The notes under the pieces: model-generated | What the model saw: the letters and a program-made list of their open reading frames with translations, nothing else | Databases searched by the model: none | What the model was told of the DNA's origin: nothing | Part shown: piece by piece, positions 12,001 through 24,800 of the stretch | How the letters are laid out: every line of letters starts with the position of its first letter | Position numbering within the stretch: position 1 is the stretch's first letter | From: Trileptium ribeirensis | Taxonomy: Eukaryota > Nematoda > Enoplea > Enoplida > Thoracostomopsidae | Assembly (NCBI GenBank): GCA_030248225.1 | Contig: JASANE010025084.1 | Coordinates: forward strand, 1 to 64,000 | Direction: 5' to 3' | Length of the DNA stretch: 64,000 bases | Position numbers and translations under genes: made by a program

Positions 12001-14236
12001 TTCCCCATTTCCCTATTTCCTATTTTCCCAATTTCCTGTTTTCTGGATTTCCCATTTTCTCAATTTCCCAATATATAATTTTCCCAAACTTTGGTTTCCC
12101 AATTTCTCCTTTTCCCAATTTTTCGATTTCCCAATTTCGCGGTTCTTCAATTTCCCGGGTTTCCAAATTTCCGTTTTTCCAATTTCCCGATTTCCTGATT
12201 TACAAATGTTTTAGTTTCCCATTTTCCAAATTTTCCGATTTCCCAATTTCGAGGTCTTTCAATTTGCCGATTTTTCAATTTCCCTTTTCCCCAGTTTTCA
12301 GATTTTTCAATTTCTCGTCTACCCGATTTCCCAGTTTCCCGATTTCCCTATTTTCCGTTTTCCCAATTTCCAGATTCGTAATTTTGCAACATACACGTGT
12401 AAATAAAATAAAACTTCCCGCAGAAAAACGGTAAGCCCCGGAAGTTGACATGGGCCCTACCATTTATGTATATATTTGTTATCAAATATTTTTGTGTGGC
12501 GCAATGTGTAAATACATAAAAATAGGGAGTAACCCTCTTAAGACGACATATATCCTACCTACGGCGCGACGCGCCGAACCGCTTGGCAGATGACCCAATC
12601 ACCACGGCGCCAAAAAACCCCCGTGTCTTAAAATTTTGCGAAAATTGACGAAATGGTACAAATTAGAGATAACTGCCACATTCGGAAAAATTAGGTTACA
12701 TTTTAGCAAAAATCAGGGAAATTTAGCAAAAATGGAGAAAATTGAGCAAATCAGTCGCATACAATAAAGGATTTCTCATATTTCATAGTCAAAGAAGGCA
12801 ACGTTAGTTTACATACTAGCTGAATTTGTAAAAATTACACCGAATCTGTACTAAATTAGATTCAGAGTGCGTAGTTTATTTAACGTGGTGTACCAAAAGT
12901 ATATGTTGCTCCAAATCGTATATCTTCCTCGCTCAAATATATATTATGAATTGGTGCATTTTGGTAATGTTATCCAATTCTGATTAAAAGTAACGTTAAT
13001 TATTCATAGCCGATATATCCCGCCCAGAGCTAAACTACAATAATTAATTATCAGACGCTTTTTTTCCTATATAAAGCTCTGAACCTCTCATTAAAATGCT
13101 GTCTTCCAAAAATTGAAGATATGTTGTATTTTCGAAAAAATCACCTCTTTGGCATTTAAAGTATCGGCAGTTTTGGATAGAAAACAACACTTGTTTGATT
13201 GAAGCCGCGAAGCGATCGGGATATGGCGACTAGCAAGCACAACGTGTGAAAAATTCACCCTGTAAGGCTACCATGTCTTATTGTTAGTATAAAATAAAAA
13301 GGTTAAGGATCCATACCAGTTTGTGTTCAACGCATATATATGACTCAAATGTTAAATTATGTAAATATTGGAATTTAAATAATAGTCATTTTGAATGTAC
13401 GAATTTAACATACGTCATAACGCTCCGGGGAGATAGTCTGAAGGGAAGTCCTCGAGTGTCTGCTGAAAATAGTTGACGACCTCCCCTGTCTGTCGACGCC
13501 CCTTTTTTTCTCATTTTAATCCTATTAGTAGTAAATTATGTCAAATTATTCCGTGTGCGGTCAGCACGGAGGGATCATAGGCATAAGGGTAACCTCTACT
13601 TCGGCATGTATTATATATAAAGAAAAATAAAATGCTACTAATGAACGAAAACGTGTATAAATTTAAACAATTTTTGAAATGGGACAGTTTCCACGTGTAG
13701 GACATTTATTTTTCGGTTAATGGGGGGACTTGTTTTTGTTGTATAAAATACTGTCGTCACTATTTTAGCTTGGTGAAATTATTTCCGACTTAGCCACGCC
13801 ATTGATTCCGCTAAAAACAACAATTCCAACACCAAAACTGGCCAGAGTAAAGAAATCCAGAAAACGACTTGCAGCTGTTCAAAAATTAACTGGTCGGGCA
13901 CAAAAATCGAAGCGAGGTAAAAAGCTTGGATCATATCGAAGAATAAGCACCCCGTATAGGAGCGGCAAACTAATCAGGGGTCAGGGGACAAGTGTTAGTT
14001 CGTCTGGTGGACTGAAAAGAAAAAGTGTGGTTAAAAGAGGTCGTAAGCGAAAAATACGAACGCGACCCATTGTAATCGAAAAAGAAATAAACGATCTTGG
14101 ATCAAAATGCACACAGCATCGGCAATGTGGAAGAAATGCCGTGTGCCAAACGTGTGCCGTGTATCGATGCTGTAAATGCGAAACTGGATATCGGCCAAAT
14201 AATCCAGATTGCATATTACGAAGACGTACGAGCTAG
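6094..14236 (+). CDS. Predicted secreted Cys/Gly-rich precursor with EGF-like C-terminal module (3' exons; first exon not found)
   Basis: Three exons join in frame: 6094 (or 6115)-6300, 6807-7051 and 13769-14236, with donors GTGAGC and GTAAGC and acceptors ending TTTCAG and TTTTAG. Intron phases are 1 and 0. In order the product shows a furin-like site RRVKR followed by Q, a Cys/Gly segment (QCGCCGCG, then GGFGGFGGF), an acidic Tyr/Glu stretch created across the first splice (DEYEYEYYEY), Pro/Thr-rich sequence, a long Lys/Arg-rich region, and a terminal eight-cysteine module with an EGF-like C-x-C-x2-GY ending. A dibasic-cleaved extracellular or cuticle/eggshell protein is inferred. No signal peptide exon was located; an ATG at 6069 is in frame but the leader is not hydrophobic. 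I do not recognise a named family. Part of the middle exon is repeated twice more downstream (7166-7288, 7403-7525). The stop is TAG at 14234. Confidence 0.72.
6929..7643 (+). repeat. 237-bp tandem triplication of exon 3' half plus intron start
   Basis: Three near-identical 237-bp units begin at 6929, 7166 and 7403. Each holds the last 123 nt of the middle exon, its GTAAGC donor and ~114 bp of intron. In units 2 and 3 the exon segment directly follows an in-frame TTAG acceptor, so each copy is a potential 123-nt, phase 0-0 exon encoding a 41-residue module that starts LPTTLIPPLP and ends GGTKSGIF. Unit 2 has one replacement (Arg to Cys in VIGxVIGG); unit 3 restores Arg. Including zero, one or two copies would keep the frame. 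The acceptor pyrimidine tract is poor, so use of these exons is uncertain. Confidence 0.85.
8090..10265 (+). repeat. Diverged pyrimidine-biased simple array, part 1
   Basis: About 2.2 kb of degenerate short units built from TTTCC, CCAACATTTTCC and CCAGTTTCC (roughly 10-14 bases each), lying in the large intron of the gene at 6094-14236. Open frames on the + strand full of Phe, Pro, Ser and Ile arise from the repeat and are not genes. On the transcript strand it is U/C-rich. Confidence 0.85.
10374..10795 (-). mobile_element. 5'-truncated LINE fragment (non-LTR reverse transcriptase C-terminus)
   Basis: Two overlapping minus-strand frames carry the typical C-terminal tail of a CR1/jockey-like non-LTR reverse transcriptase. 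The upstream part reads KSLVRSKLKYFSEAWSTYL then LLERVHRYVTK; the downstream part contains STRGHPFKLQPRT and ends RYFYNHRVVETWNGLP before a stop. The frame changes once (around 10640), so it is dead. It interrupts the pyrimidine array and lies antisense within an intron. Confidence 0.75.
10795..12365 (+). repeat. Pyrimidine-biased simple array, part 2
   Basis: About 1.6 kb of TTTCCCAATTT, CCGATTTCCC and CAGATTTCCC units, more regular than part 1. Longer higher-order repeats are visible: a segment at about 11680-11780 recurs almost unchanged at about 11935-12035. The two parts are separated by a LINE fragment and ~100 bp of other sequence, so an originally continuous array was probably split by the insertion. 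Confidence 0.85.
12366..13768. other. Remainder of the large intron, no gene seen
   Basis: AT-rich intron sequence ending in the TTTTAG acceptor at 13768. A segment at about 12640-12750 (words such as TTTTAGCAAAAATC and ATGGAGAAAATTGAGCAA) recurs at about 22025-22090, so a dispersed repeat copy is present. Nothing coding is apparent. Confidence 0.5.
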
Positions 14237-14980
14237 TATATGACAATACACCAGCCGGAATTATTAAAATTTTATGAAATATAGAAAGTTTGAAGGTCTA
14301 AAACATGAAAGTTCGTAGACGTTTATAGTTTATTTCATATAGTTTAGTTTAAAATAATTAAAGAAAAAGTATGTTTATCAATATGAAATAACCTAAAATA
14401 TTGCGAAATGTTGCCAATTGCAATCGAATCTTATGGTTATAAACTTAATGGTAGCGATTGCATAATGCAATTTTTTCATGAATTTTGTACCTCTTATTAT
14501 GCTATAACAACCGTCGATCCACAATCACTGTGTTATTGAGAATGCACGTCCACAATCACGATCGCAAGCCTGACAGTCACAAATAATATATTCTCAGATG
14601 GCAGAAATGCTTTTAGCTCTGGAAAGACCCTGACAACATTTACTATGTTGTTATTTCACTACATAAAAAGAGTATGATTGTACTCATACTACAGCAACTT
14701 AACGAGTACTGTGCTTATCAGGAGTACTAAGGGCTTTAGTCGATAAATTCCCAACTACCGTGAAAACTGGCCTTTATACAATCTTATATTTCAAAAAGAA
14801 GAAACCCAGAAATAAAATTGGAAGACGAAATACTCATGTCTAGCTATGTAATGAAACAGCGATATATTAACCGCCGAAGATATATAAATACGTTTCGACC
14901 ACTGGCGTCACACTTTTAATGGGATGAACAAATTTGAAATCAGTAACGTGCACAACTACGGTACTATGCTTTTGCCACAA
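14237..14980. other. 3' flank of gene 1 with a short dispersed element
   Basis: AT-rich 3' flank. The segment 14747-14852 begins TTCCCAACTAC, continues AAAACTGG and ends CTAGCTATGTAAT. The same two ends flank the large fold-back sequence at about 61318-61979, so this is probably a short deletion derivative of that family. Confidence 0.45.
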
Positions 14981-16055
14981 AACACTATTATGGGTTATGG
15001 TACTAGCTAAAGTCGGCGAATACTGCACGATTTCACATGTGATGATGTTGGCTCGCTTTGCGAAGAGCCTTAAGGATCCGAGTAATAGCTTCGAGATAGC
15101 TCAGTGGTTAGTAAATGTTTCTTTCCCCCGAACGTTCGGGGTTGTATACCTCGCGATGACCGATAATTGTTCATTGGTACTCGAATTATAAATTAATTCA
15201 GGAAGTAAGAGATTTATTAAAAATTTAGTATGGCATATATTTAATCCTTTAACACTTTTTTGAAATTATGTTTTACAATGTACTAATTAAATTTGGCAAA
15301 TACTGCACGATTGCACAAGTGATATTATTCACTCTATTTGCGAATAGCCTTAATGATTAGAGCTCTAGCTCTGAGACTGCTCCATGGTTAGTAAATGTGG
15401 CTTTTACCCGAGCGTTCAAGGATCGACACCCCGCGGCGACCGATAATCGTTCATCGATAATCTAATTGTAAATTAATTCAGGAACAAAAGGGTTAATCAA
15501 AATTTAGTATGACACATATTTAAACCTTTAACACCTACACTTGTTAGACAATAGCAAATTACGTTTTACTATGTTGTACTAACTAAATTTGGCGAATACT
15601 GCACTACTGCACACGTGATGTCGTACGCTTGCGTTGCGAAGAGCCTTAAGGATCCAAGCAATAGCTCCGAGATAGTTAAACGGTTTGTAAATGTGGCTTT
15701 CGCCCGAGGGTTCGGGGTTCGATACCCCGCGGCGATCGATAATTGTTCATCGATATTCGAATTGTAAATTAATTCCAGAAGTAAAGGGTTAATCAAAATT
15801 TAGTATGTCACATGTTTAACCATGTAAGCCGTCCAGTTGTTCAACAACAACAAATTGTGTTTTACCCTGTTGCACTAACTAAACTCCACGAATACTGCAC
15901 GATTGCACACGTGATGTTCACTAGCTTTGTAAGGAGCCTTAAGGATCCGAGCAATAACTCCGACATAGGTCAATGGCCTTCACCGGAGAGTGTAAAGCGC
16001 CAATGGTTTTTCATCTATTCGAGTTTTAAATTAATTCAGACAGTAAAGGGTTAAT
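14981..16055 (+). repeat. Tandem array of four tRNA-derived SINE-containing units
   Basis: Four units of about 280-296 bp start with a GAATACTGCACGA-like landmark at 15018, 15298, 15594 and 15890. Each holds a tRNA-like head with an A-box-like GATAGCTCAGTGGTTAG and, best in unit 3, a B box GGTTCGATACC, followed by a tail ending AATTAATTCAGGAAGTAAAG and GGGTTAAT. Unit 4 has lost most of the B-box region. Similar heads and tails occur singly at 21222, 43680 (minus), 54900 (minus) and 59853, which supports a SINE family that here has become tandem. Confidence 0.72.
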
Positions 16056-18888
16056 AAAGCGACATTGGTATTTTAGGTTGTTTTGTTGATATATACAAGG
16101 ATACTTGGAAAGTATGTATAGTATAATATGTATAGTAATATGTATTGTAAAATCTTGCTACGTTAACTGAGTTACTTTTTGTTCCGTGAGCAATTGACTA
16201 GTTTTGAAGCTTGACCTCTGACGACTTGTGTGACTACAATTTTACCAGTCATGTCGTGACAACAGAAGTATCTCTTGATTATACAGGTATATATTGGACT
16301 AAAATTTAACTGAACTGATCGAAAGGAATCTTGACATGAAGAACCAAGTGATGTCACCGTTGAATTCTGGAATGCTACAAATTGTGCACAATAGTACCTG
16401 CAGAAGCAGACTTTTCAACAGCCTAAAGGAGTTAATAATTGAATATTGTAAAATTGATATTTTCAAAAATACATTTACGTATTAAAGCACTCAGAACTAA
16501 ATATTTTTGATGTTCGTGATTGAAATCTTCTATACGTGACGTGAGCCGAAAACCCTAACATTTATTGTTTTCTTCTACTGCAGAACTTAAGGTCCCTCTA
16601 ACATAAAATTTTTCAGTGATGTTACTCTGGAGCAAAAACCAAATTTGTTTGAAGATAATATGAAATGTAGATCAGTCTTCTTTGCGACAACTAACCACAC
16701 TCACGAGTATGTACAAACACTTGTTGCTGTTTGCTGATCATAAAATTTTTTACATGTTCATTGAAAATGATTTACAAGTTGCAAATTGAGTGTTTTACGA
16801 AAATCGCTACATCATAAATTTAATGTGACTCGCGGTATATATATTTATCACTTATCCAATACACCAACATACTTTTTTGTTTACATTTGATGTCCGTGTA
16901 ATTAAATTTTCTTAATTGTCTATATAAAAGTATTTCTAACAGTTCGAACTTGGAAACATGAGTATTAAACGAAGCACCATTTTTGATTAACATAACCACC
17001 GGAGGCATCTTGAACCTGATACATCTAGAATTTGAAGTAAAATGCATACAACAGCGTTGAATACATCAAGGGAACAACAAGGCTATTATCTTATTTTGTG
17101 GTGCATTGTTGGAAGCGGTTCGCTTTGACACTCAGATATTGTTCCTTGTTGTAGGTATAGTGAAGCGGAGCGAAATTTTTTTAAGTTTCAGTATTTAAAT
17201 AAATTATATATATACTAACTCATTAGCCTGTTGGACTATGCCACTTGAACTTTACAATCAAATTTTATTACTTATTAACTTTTTAGACCGTTTTTCCAAC
17301 ATAGTTTTGAGTTTTGGTCAAGTCTTATGCTTCTAATAAATATTTAACGTGATATAGCCAATTTTTTGACTAAATTTGAGATAAAACCATCAGTATTAAC
17401 ACAGAAACATTTTTATCATACATCACTGATCTTACCTGGGTTTTTAATGTGACACTGTATAAGCTTAATGTTACCGTACCAATCTGGATTTCATTTTTGT
17501 TAAAGCCATTTTAACGTTTAGTAAAGCATTTCTGTCATGGTTTTTTTAATATTTTTAAAATTACGCATAATGCCCATTCATTTTACTCAAGAAAATTACC
17601 GGTTTCTTCTAAGAATGTTAAAATCGTAGCTCAGCATGTTCAAATTATTAAATTCTCAGAATAGTGAACGAACCTAACATCTAAAAATACAATTTCAATC
17701 GAATGGAGAACTTAAATGTTGGTTATTTTGATATCGCAAATTTATAAAGCATATTTCGACGAAATTCATCTGAAAAAAAGCCGAAGTTTTTAAATATTTA
17801 TTAAAAAGGGAAATATTTTTAGCTCTACCTAACAAAAACTTGTTTCAAAATCCAATTTTGCACGAATTTATAGACCAGGCACTTCAATACATCACTTTTC
17901 ATAGCAGCCATTTATAATCAGTTTCTATGCGGTTTTATCAAATTATGTTACTTGTATCAGTTATAATATATATGTATATACCACAGTTCGAACGACAACG
18001 TCATGCATTCCGTGGTGGTTATTATTAGCGCATATTCTTAAATGATCAAAGAAACATCCAAAACATCTATACTGTATCCATTTAGATACTATAGAAAAAA
18101 GTTACTTATATTAGATTTGTTACATAGAACAAACTACAAATTCCTTCTTCTGTATGATATATTTTGGTTAATATTACAGCAATATTATGTCAGTATCTAC
18201 ACCGCAGTAACAGCAGCAGCAACAGCAGTGGAAGCCGGCGATTATTTTAGTAGTATATGTTGATATTTTGATATCTTTGATAAAACTCCATGCTATTCAA
18301 TACACAACCTCTTTTAAATAAACAAAATAATATCGTTATTTGAGGTCGATATTTATTTAGTTGCCTTGGTTTGTAAGGCTGCCGATCTGGCGATGTATGT
18401 ATATATATTCCTTTCCTACACCGTCAAGAAGTTATTCAATGAGCGTGTCCAGCATACCCTATGTCAATAAATTTTTGGACTGTAGCTTTAGACGCCATCG
18501 GTTTTACCGTGTAAGCCGTTAGCTAGCAAGTAAGCTCGAATTTCTAATTAAGTATAGCGCCAGCATCATGGTGTTCGTTACGGCGTGCCTGAGACTGTTA
18601 GGGGTGCTTTAAGTTGGAAATAGAAGGGTATTTTGTAATGTAAATCCAGCATTACTTCAGTTCCGTTTGTCGCGTACAATATTTGTTAAAGATTGGACAA
18701 ACATTTTCTATATAGCTGTGCGAATAACTAAAGTTCAGTGAGGCCAAGCTATCCGGATCCCGTTCGCTTTGACAACAAATAATGATTCAATGTTTGCGCA
18801 ACATTAGAGTCTACCATTCGATAAATGTCAATGCCGCTATTTTTAAATGAATTTCAAGAACTGTTAAATTTTTAAAATAGTTTAATTA
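16056..18888. other. Intergenic, AT-rich, no gene seen
   Basis: No reading frame with recognisable similarity or good splice context was found. The signal-peptide exon of the ZP gene that follows could lie here; the best short hydrophobic frame (ATG near 18569) ends in the wrong phase to join the exon at 18920. Confidence 0.4.
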
Positions 18889-21800
18889 ATGTCTTTCGCC
18901 GACGTATTTAACACTTCAGCTCAAGCAAATTATTTAGCAACCGATCCGATTATTGATTGCGGTCCTCATTCGATATCTGTTATTATCAACACCGTTTCTT
19001 GGTTTTACGGTCTAGTTTATGTTCTACCGTGGCAGTACACCGAGGTAAATTATCATTCCTCAGTTTGATTTAGATTTATGCCTAAAGGTATCCCTGTGAA
19101 CCTTGGATTTATAATGTCATAAAATCGGTCCCTCCTATTGCGCATCTAAATAGCTCATGTATGAACGTGTGCAATCTAAAGCATGGTATAATTCTTATAT
19201 CCGATTTTTAATTCATCACTTTTCGATGGTTCTACTCAGCTGAGTTTGCGTACCATCCAGCGAAAACGTTTACCAGCGGCACAAACGGCATAAACTGTGC
19301 CCCTTCTGTTAGTGTCTTAATGGTGAAAAATCAATTGAGATGGTATATGATCCTTGTGGATAGGTGTCGAAGGGCGGTTTTGGCGGAGCGGCTTGGTCAG
19401 GACGCAGGGTCGAAGTTTTTAGAAACTCATAATTCCCCTGAAAAAGCTTTGGTAAAATGGTGAAACTTTGCTCAAATTGCGAACATTCTGCCAAAATTAC
19501 TAAAATTCCGTCAAAATTTCTAAAATTTTGCCAAAATTGAAATTTATGGAAAAAAAAATTTTGCCGAAACTGCTAAAGTTTCCATGACGGAATATGTCGC
19601 AGTGCACAGCCTCAGGAGAGGTAAATATATGGATTAGAAGAGACCAACACTTAGATGGCTGCGACTTAGTGAGCTCCTATCTTTGCTGAATACAATATAG
19701 TTTACCACTTAATGTATACCATTTCATCAGAGTCCTTTTAATGGATGATTTGACTTGACCGTAGCAGCGCCATTCCATTTACATGAATGGTCAAGCTTAA
19801 AATAGTTCTATCATGCCAAAATCAGCTCAGATATAGAATATAACTGCAGATCGCGCATAGGAATTTTGTCTGCCTTTTCGCATTGTATATATTTTATGTC
19901 GTACTGTTCACACAAAACCTATGCACATCTCTGATCCATGGTCTCGTCAACTATGATTACACCTGTCAATTCAGCCTAGCGGCTCATCGTCAACTTCGTC
20001 AGCATTACTTCAAACTTCTTCGGTCAACTACTGCTTCACGCCTTTCCATCAGACACTATTTCTACTCAAACCGAGTTATCAGTGAGTGGAATGCTCTCCC
20101 AAATAACGTTGTTTCGGCCCCAACCACAAAACTGTTTAAACACTCCCCCATGAGGTGCAAATACTTCAGGCCATATGATTCTTTTCTGCGGAGCTTGTTT
20201 CTTTCTAGCAGAAACCGCTTCGTTTCGTCCCGTTCGACCTCTCAAACCAGTGCTTTGCGATTGGCTCAAATTCCCAAACCATCCTTATCGTGGATTGAAC
20301 GAATGTGTCGAGCTGTTATTCATGTCATCCGGTTTGGGGAACCGGTAAGGATCGCTTCGCATGCGGCAGTTAAACAGTTAAAGGCCCCCACTTATAGGTC
20401 AGTAGATATGGTATGTATCATCATCTATGACTGCTAGTGCCCATTTTATGTAGACTTAATCACTGGTAGGGTGCTCTTAGGGCGAATTTTGAGGTCAAGA
20501 CAACTTACTTAAAGACATAATCCATTTTTCTAATTATTTTTACGAACTGATTAAACACAAACTGAAGCAACAGAATCCTCAAATATCAGGATAGACAGAC
20601 GGGACTGACTTTTGGTAGAGCAAAAATTGAAAGATAAGAAATTTTCGTTATATTTCCGTAAAACTTATATAGCATTAACTGGTTGTGGACACATGTGGGA
20701 CACTAAATTCCAGAAGTACGACATAAAATAATGTAACGCAACTAGCATTCTCTTGCGTTCCTTTTAATTTGTGAGTCGATTGGCCATGAGAATGAAAATA
20801 TTCACGACAGCATATTTAACTTTAATTTTTGTTTCAATAATTTTTCAAGTTCAAATTTAAGGTGTTTCTCAACAATGTATCTGCTTGTTCAATCCTCAAA
20901 GAGCTTGATCTAATCCGCAAAATCGAAAGGGAACATTAGCATCGAATATATTTTTGTAGTTTTACGTGTTATTCGTGTATGTACTGCGACTAGTTTGTCT
21001 CATATGTCAACTCTTCACGGTGTTATATCTTGATTAGCCACTTAAGCGATCTTAATTCCTTACGGCTTGTTAACTTGGCTAGCAACTTTATTTACACCAA
21101 ATTGACCTAACGCACATTCTGATTCATTGTGTTTTCTCAGTATGTATGTCGCAAGCAGTACGTTTGTACGTGCGTTGTTATTCCCTCACGTTGTGAAGTT
21201 TCTTAACATACCGAGCGGCAGTTTTTCGATAGCTCAGTGGTTTGCACACCCAAAATTCAGCCGCACACCCCGGGTTCCTTCCCTGACGCAGGCTTGAGTT
21301 TGCCAACCATTGCACCATACACAAATTAATTCGGTAATGAAGGGGTTAACAATATAACTATGTTAATATAGTAATGTTATGAACCCAATGTTCTCTGCGA
21401 AGAGTCTAGTACATCAATTGTACACAATGCGTCGGCAATGTTATTGCATGGCATCTCTCTGTGTATTACAACAATCATATGTTCATGCGGATCACAAGGC
21501 ACTAGCATTAGCGCGCAGTTACAAGGTATAATATTGGCGCACTTAAAAATTTGAAAAACCTAAGAAAAATTTTTCAATGATTATTTATTTATATATAGGA
21601 ATGCAACTCTAATGGATCGGGAACAGGGGAAACAAAAGCAATATTCGAAATGAAATTCGGTACGCGTTGCTCAATCAAAAGTTCGTATTCATCACGAAAA
21701 CGGAGAATTTTGTTCAGTTTTACGATCGCTATATTGTTCGACACGATCCGTGGGACTAAGGTGATCCTTAAACGCAGTCTCATTTCAGCGTTTAATTTTT

Positions 21801-24800
21801 ACGACTTTGTATTATTATATATTTATTCTGTAATATCAAAAAAGACAGAAAGCATACAAGTTCATAGGAGGTAGGGATTACTCTCCGAAGAGACGTCATA
21901 ATCTCTTCTTGGCGCGAAACTCTGATCCTATCCCCTGGCAAGTAGTCCCCTCTCCCCCACCCCGAGCCATAAAATTTCGCGCATGGTGCAAAATTGTTGA
22001 AAATAACAAGGACAAGTTGGCAAAAAGTGGGGCACATTTTAGCAAAGAAACTGGGGAAAATTAGCAAACATGGAGAAAATTGAGCAAGTTAGGAGAGAAT
22101 TGTGACCTTGTCCCTTTGATGTCGCGCACCCCCTTCCTTCCACTCAGCGCCACCTACGTTCCAAGGACCTCGTCCCTTGAGTATGTATGACTAAAACTAA
22201 AAGTTGAACCAACTGTGTGTTCCACAAAAATGCGAAACTAAATTTTTACCTTAGGTCAATAAGAGCATTTTAGAGCTTCTTCGTAAGAGCATTTAGAGTT
22301 TAGTATTTACATTTGGCCACAACTGTAGCATGACACACAGCTATGCCTTAGGTGCTTTTACAGTAGAACGGTATATCAAAAGGTGTTCTCTGGAATCCAT
22401 CCATCTGCACAGGTAATACAGCTAGCGAAATGAAAAGGGTCCTTTCACTGTGTGCTTGTAATTATTCTAAATTGGAACAAATGTATATGAAAAAAATTTT
22501 GTATAGAAAGCCAGAGGCTAATATTATCTACCATAAAATCAAGAACAGGCTCTATTGTCATATATAAATAAGTAGGAAAACGCAGAATTTGTAGTGCTAT
22601 TTACTTGACTTTCTGCCTTTTCATATGTCTCCGGGATAGTTTCTTCCAAATTGGTGTCACTTGCAATAACAAATCACAAATCACATCAATTACACAAAAT
22701 ATTATAGCCATATTCGACCTAGCGCATAATTTGATCGGAACACAGTAAAAGTAAAATCAAATTGGTCTTTAGAATGCTTCCATCCTTATTGTGTGTATAA
22801 AATGTGGAAGCTGTCCAACGAAACTAAAACTCCATCTTGGTAATTTCTAAATAGGGCAGTCAGTCTTCTACTCTAGAAAATAGACAAAAGCACGAGTTTA
22901 CCCTGGATATAAAGCGTATATCCTGACCCTCTTGCGTGTGTTTTAGAACATAAAATCAAGTATACAATCATATTTTTGTAAAAGAAGCTATAAGAATGCG
23001 TCTTTGTTCCAGAATGACCGATGGTTTGACGTGCAATGCACATATTCGGAATATGTTAAGCGGTTACAGGTTGGCGTACTTGAAAATGTGTTTCCAGCAA
23101 AACACTTTTTGGTACAAGCTTTGCCTTGCCGTTATCGGATCCTTAACGTCAGTAAATCTAGACTGTAAGTTTCGATTTACATTATAATGCAATATGGGTA
23201 TACTACAATAGTTAATGCTTCACAAAGTTCCGAAGTGAAACAAAACTAAATAAAGCCTTACCTAAATTGGAACATGGTTCACACGGTAAACAAGCAATAA
23301 CTAAATAGTAAAAGCTACTGTATAACTAGGTATAAGACCCAGGGATATCGTAAGATGATTAAACTAAAAATGTCTTTAACAACCTGAATCACTGGATTAT
23401 TGGGTTTAGATCATATCTGCGTGTATTCACTAATAACATCCAGACCGTTAGCCAAGAATTTCTGTACAGACTGTAACTGATGGTGTATTGATGGCACATA
23501 CGTTAGTATAGAGTAGGTAGTATAACAAAATCCTAGCTAAACTGCAATATTTATGGTTCAGAACATAGAATTAGCTCAGAAAAACCATGAATCATATTTT
23601 CAAAACCAACATTTGTGGCAAGCTTATACTTTCATTCTCTTCACACTGAAAGTAATGCATAATGATTACCTAGCTAGCGTTAAATTTAAAGAATTGCTTA
23701 TATGTAATGTGGTGGTTTTTACAGAAATGTGTTTCTTTTTGTTTGTTACTACTTCGCGATGTCTTAATTGTGTCAGAAGTACCGCTCAAACAAGCGCTTA
23801 GGTATTACTGTCATAAATATATATGTCAAAATGAAATAACCTAAACCAAACAACAATGGTATTTGCGAACATTTTAGTATAATTTAAAGAAATGCCATCG
23901 ACAGTCGTATTATAAAGAACGAATGGTCGTGCGAAATTAATCCGGGTTTGAAAGGGTCGATTTGTATCTTCGTTCATTCGTGCAGTTATATGAGCAACAA
24001 AATGGTAAGTAGAATAAGTTTTCTTACCTCTGTTGTCTGTTATAACTTATACGTTCACGTTATAATGTCCCAATGTTTGGAACCTTTGTCCCCTTGTAGT
24101 CGAGACCCTACCGTATAGATAGTCAGAGCCATACCCATACATTAAATCAGTTTAGGAGGGCGTAGCACATACCACTAGCTAACACATCTTTTCTTTCTTT
24201 TCTTTGCAGTGTCGCACACACCCTTAGCTTCCAATTTGGCGCGAATTAACTGTAACTCACAACGTCTTTAGCTAATGCGGTGTATTAGTCAATTGTACTG
24301 CGTAGTTTTATTAAATCTCTACATTTGCACCTAGACCATATGAATGTTAACGAGATAATGCCGCAACACCGTCAGTAACATCAAAATAAGAAACGGGGTG
24401 CTTGACACCATAGAAAAGTGGCAATACCTCTAGCTAACTACCCTAAAAAATTTTTAAAAAACATGGGGGTGTCTGAGACACCCTGTTATGGACACCGTGC
24501 TTGACACAATGCGGGGTACATACGTTCAATACGTTGGGGACATTATAACATTAACGCCATATCATTATGAGCTACATAATTGTTGAAACCGAACGGTCAA
24601 TGCGAAGCATCTAGTTTGCTCGAGTATAGATCGCTATGAACTGAGTTTTTGATTTTTTACAAAATATCAAATATCCTCAGAATTTAATGCCAAATGTTGC
24701 CATTTGTGTGATTAGATACACTAATGCTTGTAGTGAAGTAAATCATCGACGCGGATACTGAACAGGACCGGGAAAGATAGGGTGTGACGAAACGGAAAGA

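Noticed and set aside
8339..12214. Long + strand open frames rich in Phe, Pro, Ser and Ile (up to 144 codons)
   Set aside because: They come from the TTTCC-type simple array, are open in several frames, and have no domain or splice context.
23986..24004. 19-nt micro-exon after the GTGCAG acceptor at 23985
   Set aside because: The longer exon starting at 23905 uses the same donor, has the right entry phase and contains the expected conserved cysteines and tryptophan.
24681..24737. Candidate 57-nt phase 0-0 exon in the ZP gene (after ATCCTCAG) with two cysteines
   Set aside because: The exon at 23905-24004 already supplies the W-x-C and C-x-x-VHSC parts of ZP-C and joins 26414 in phase; adding this segment would disrupt the domain.
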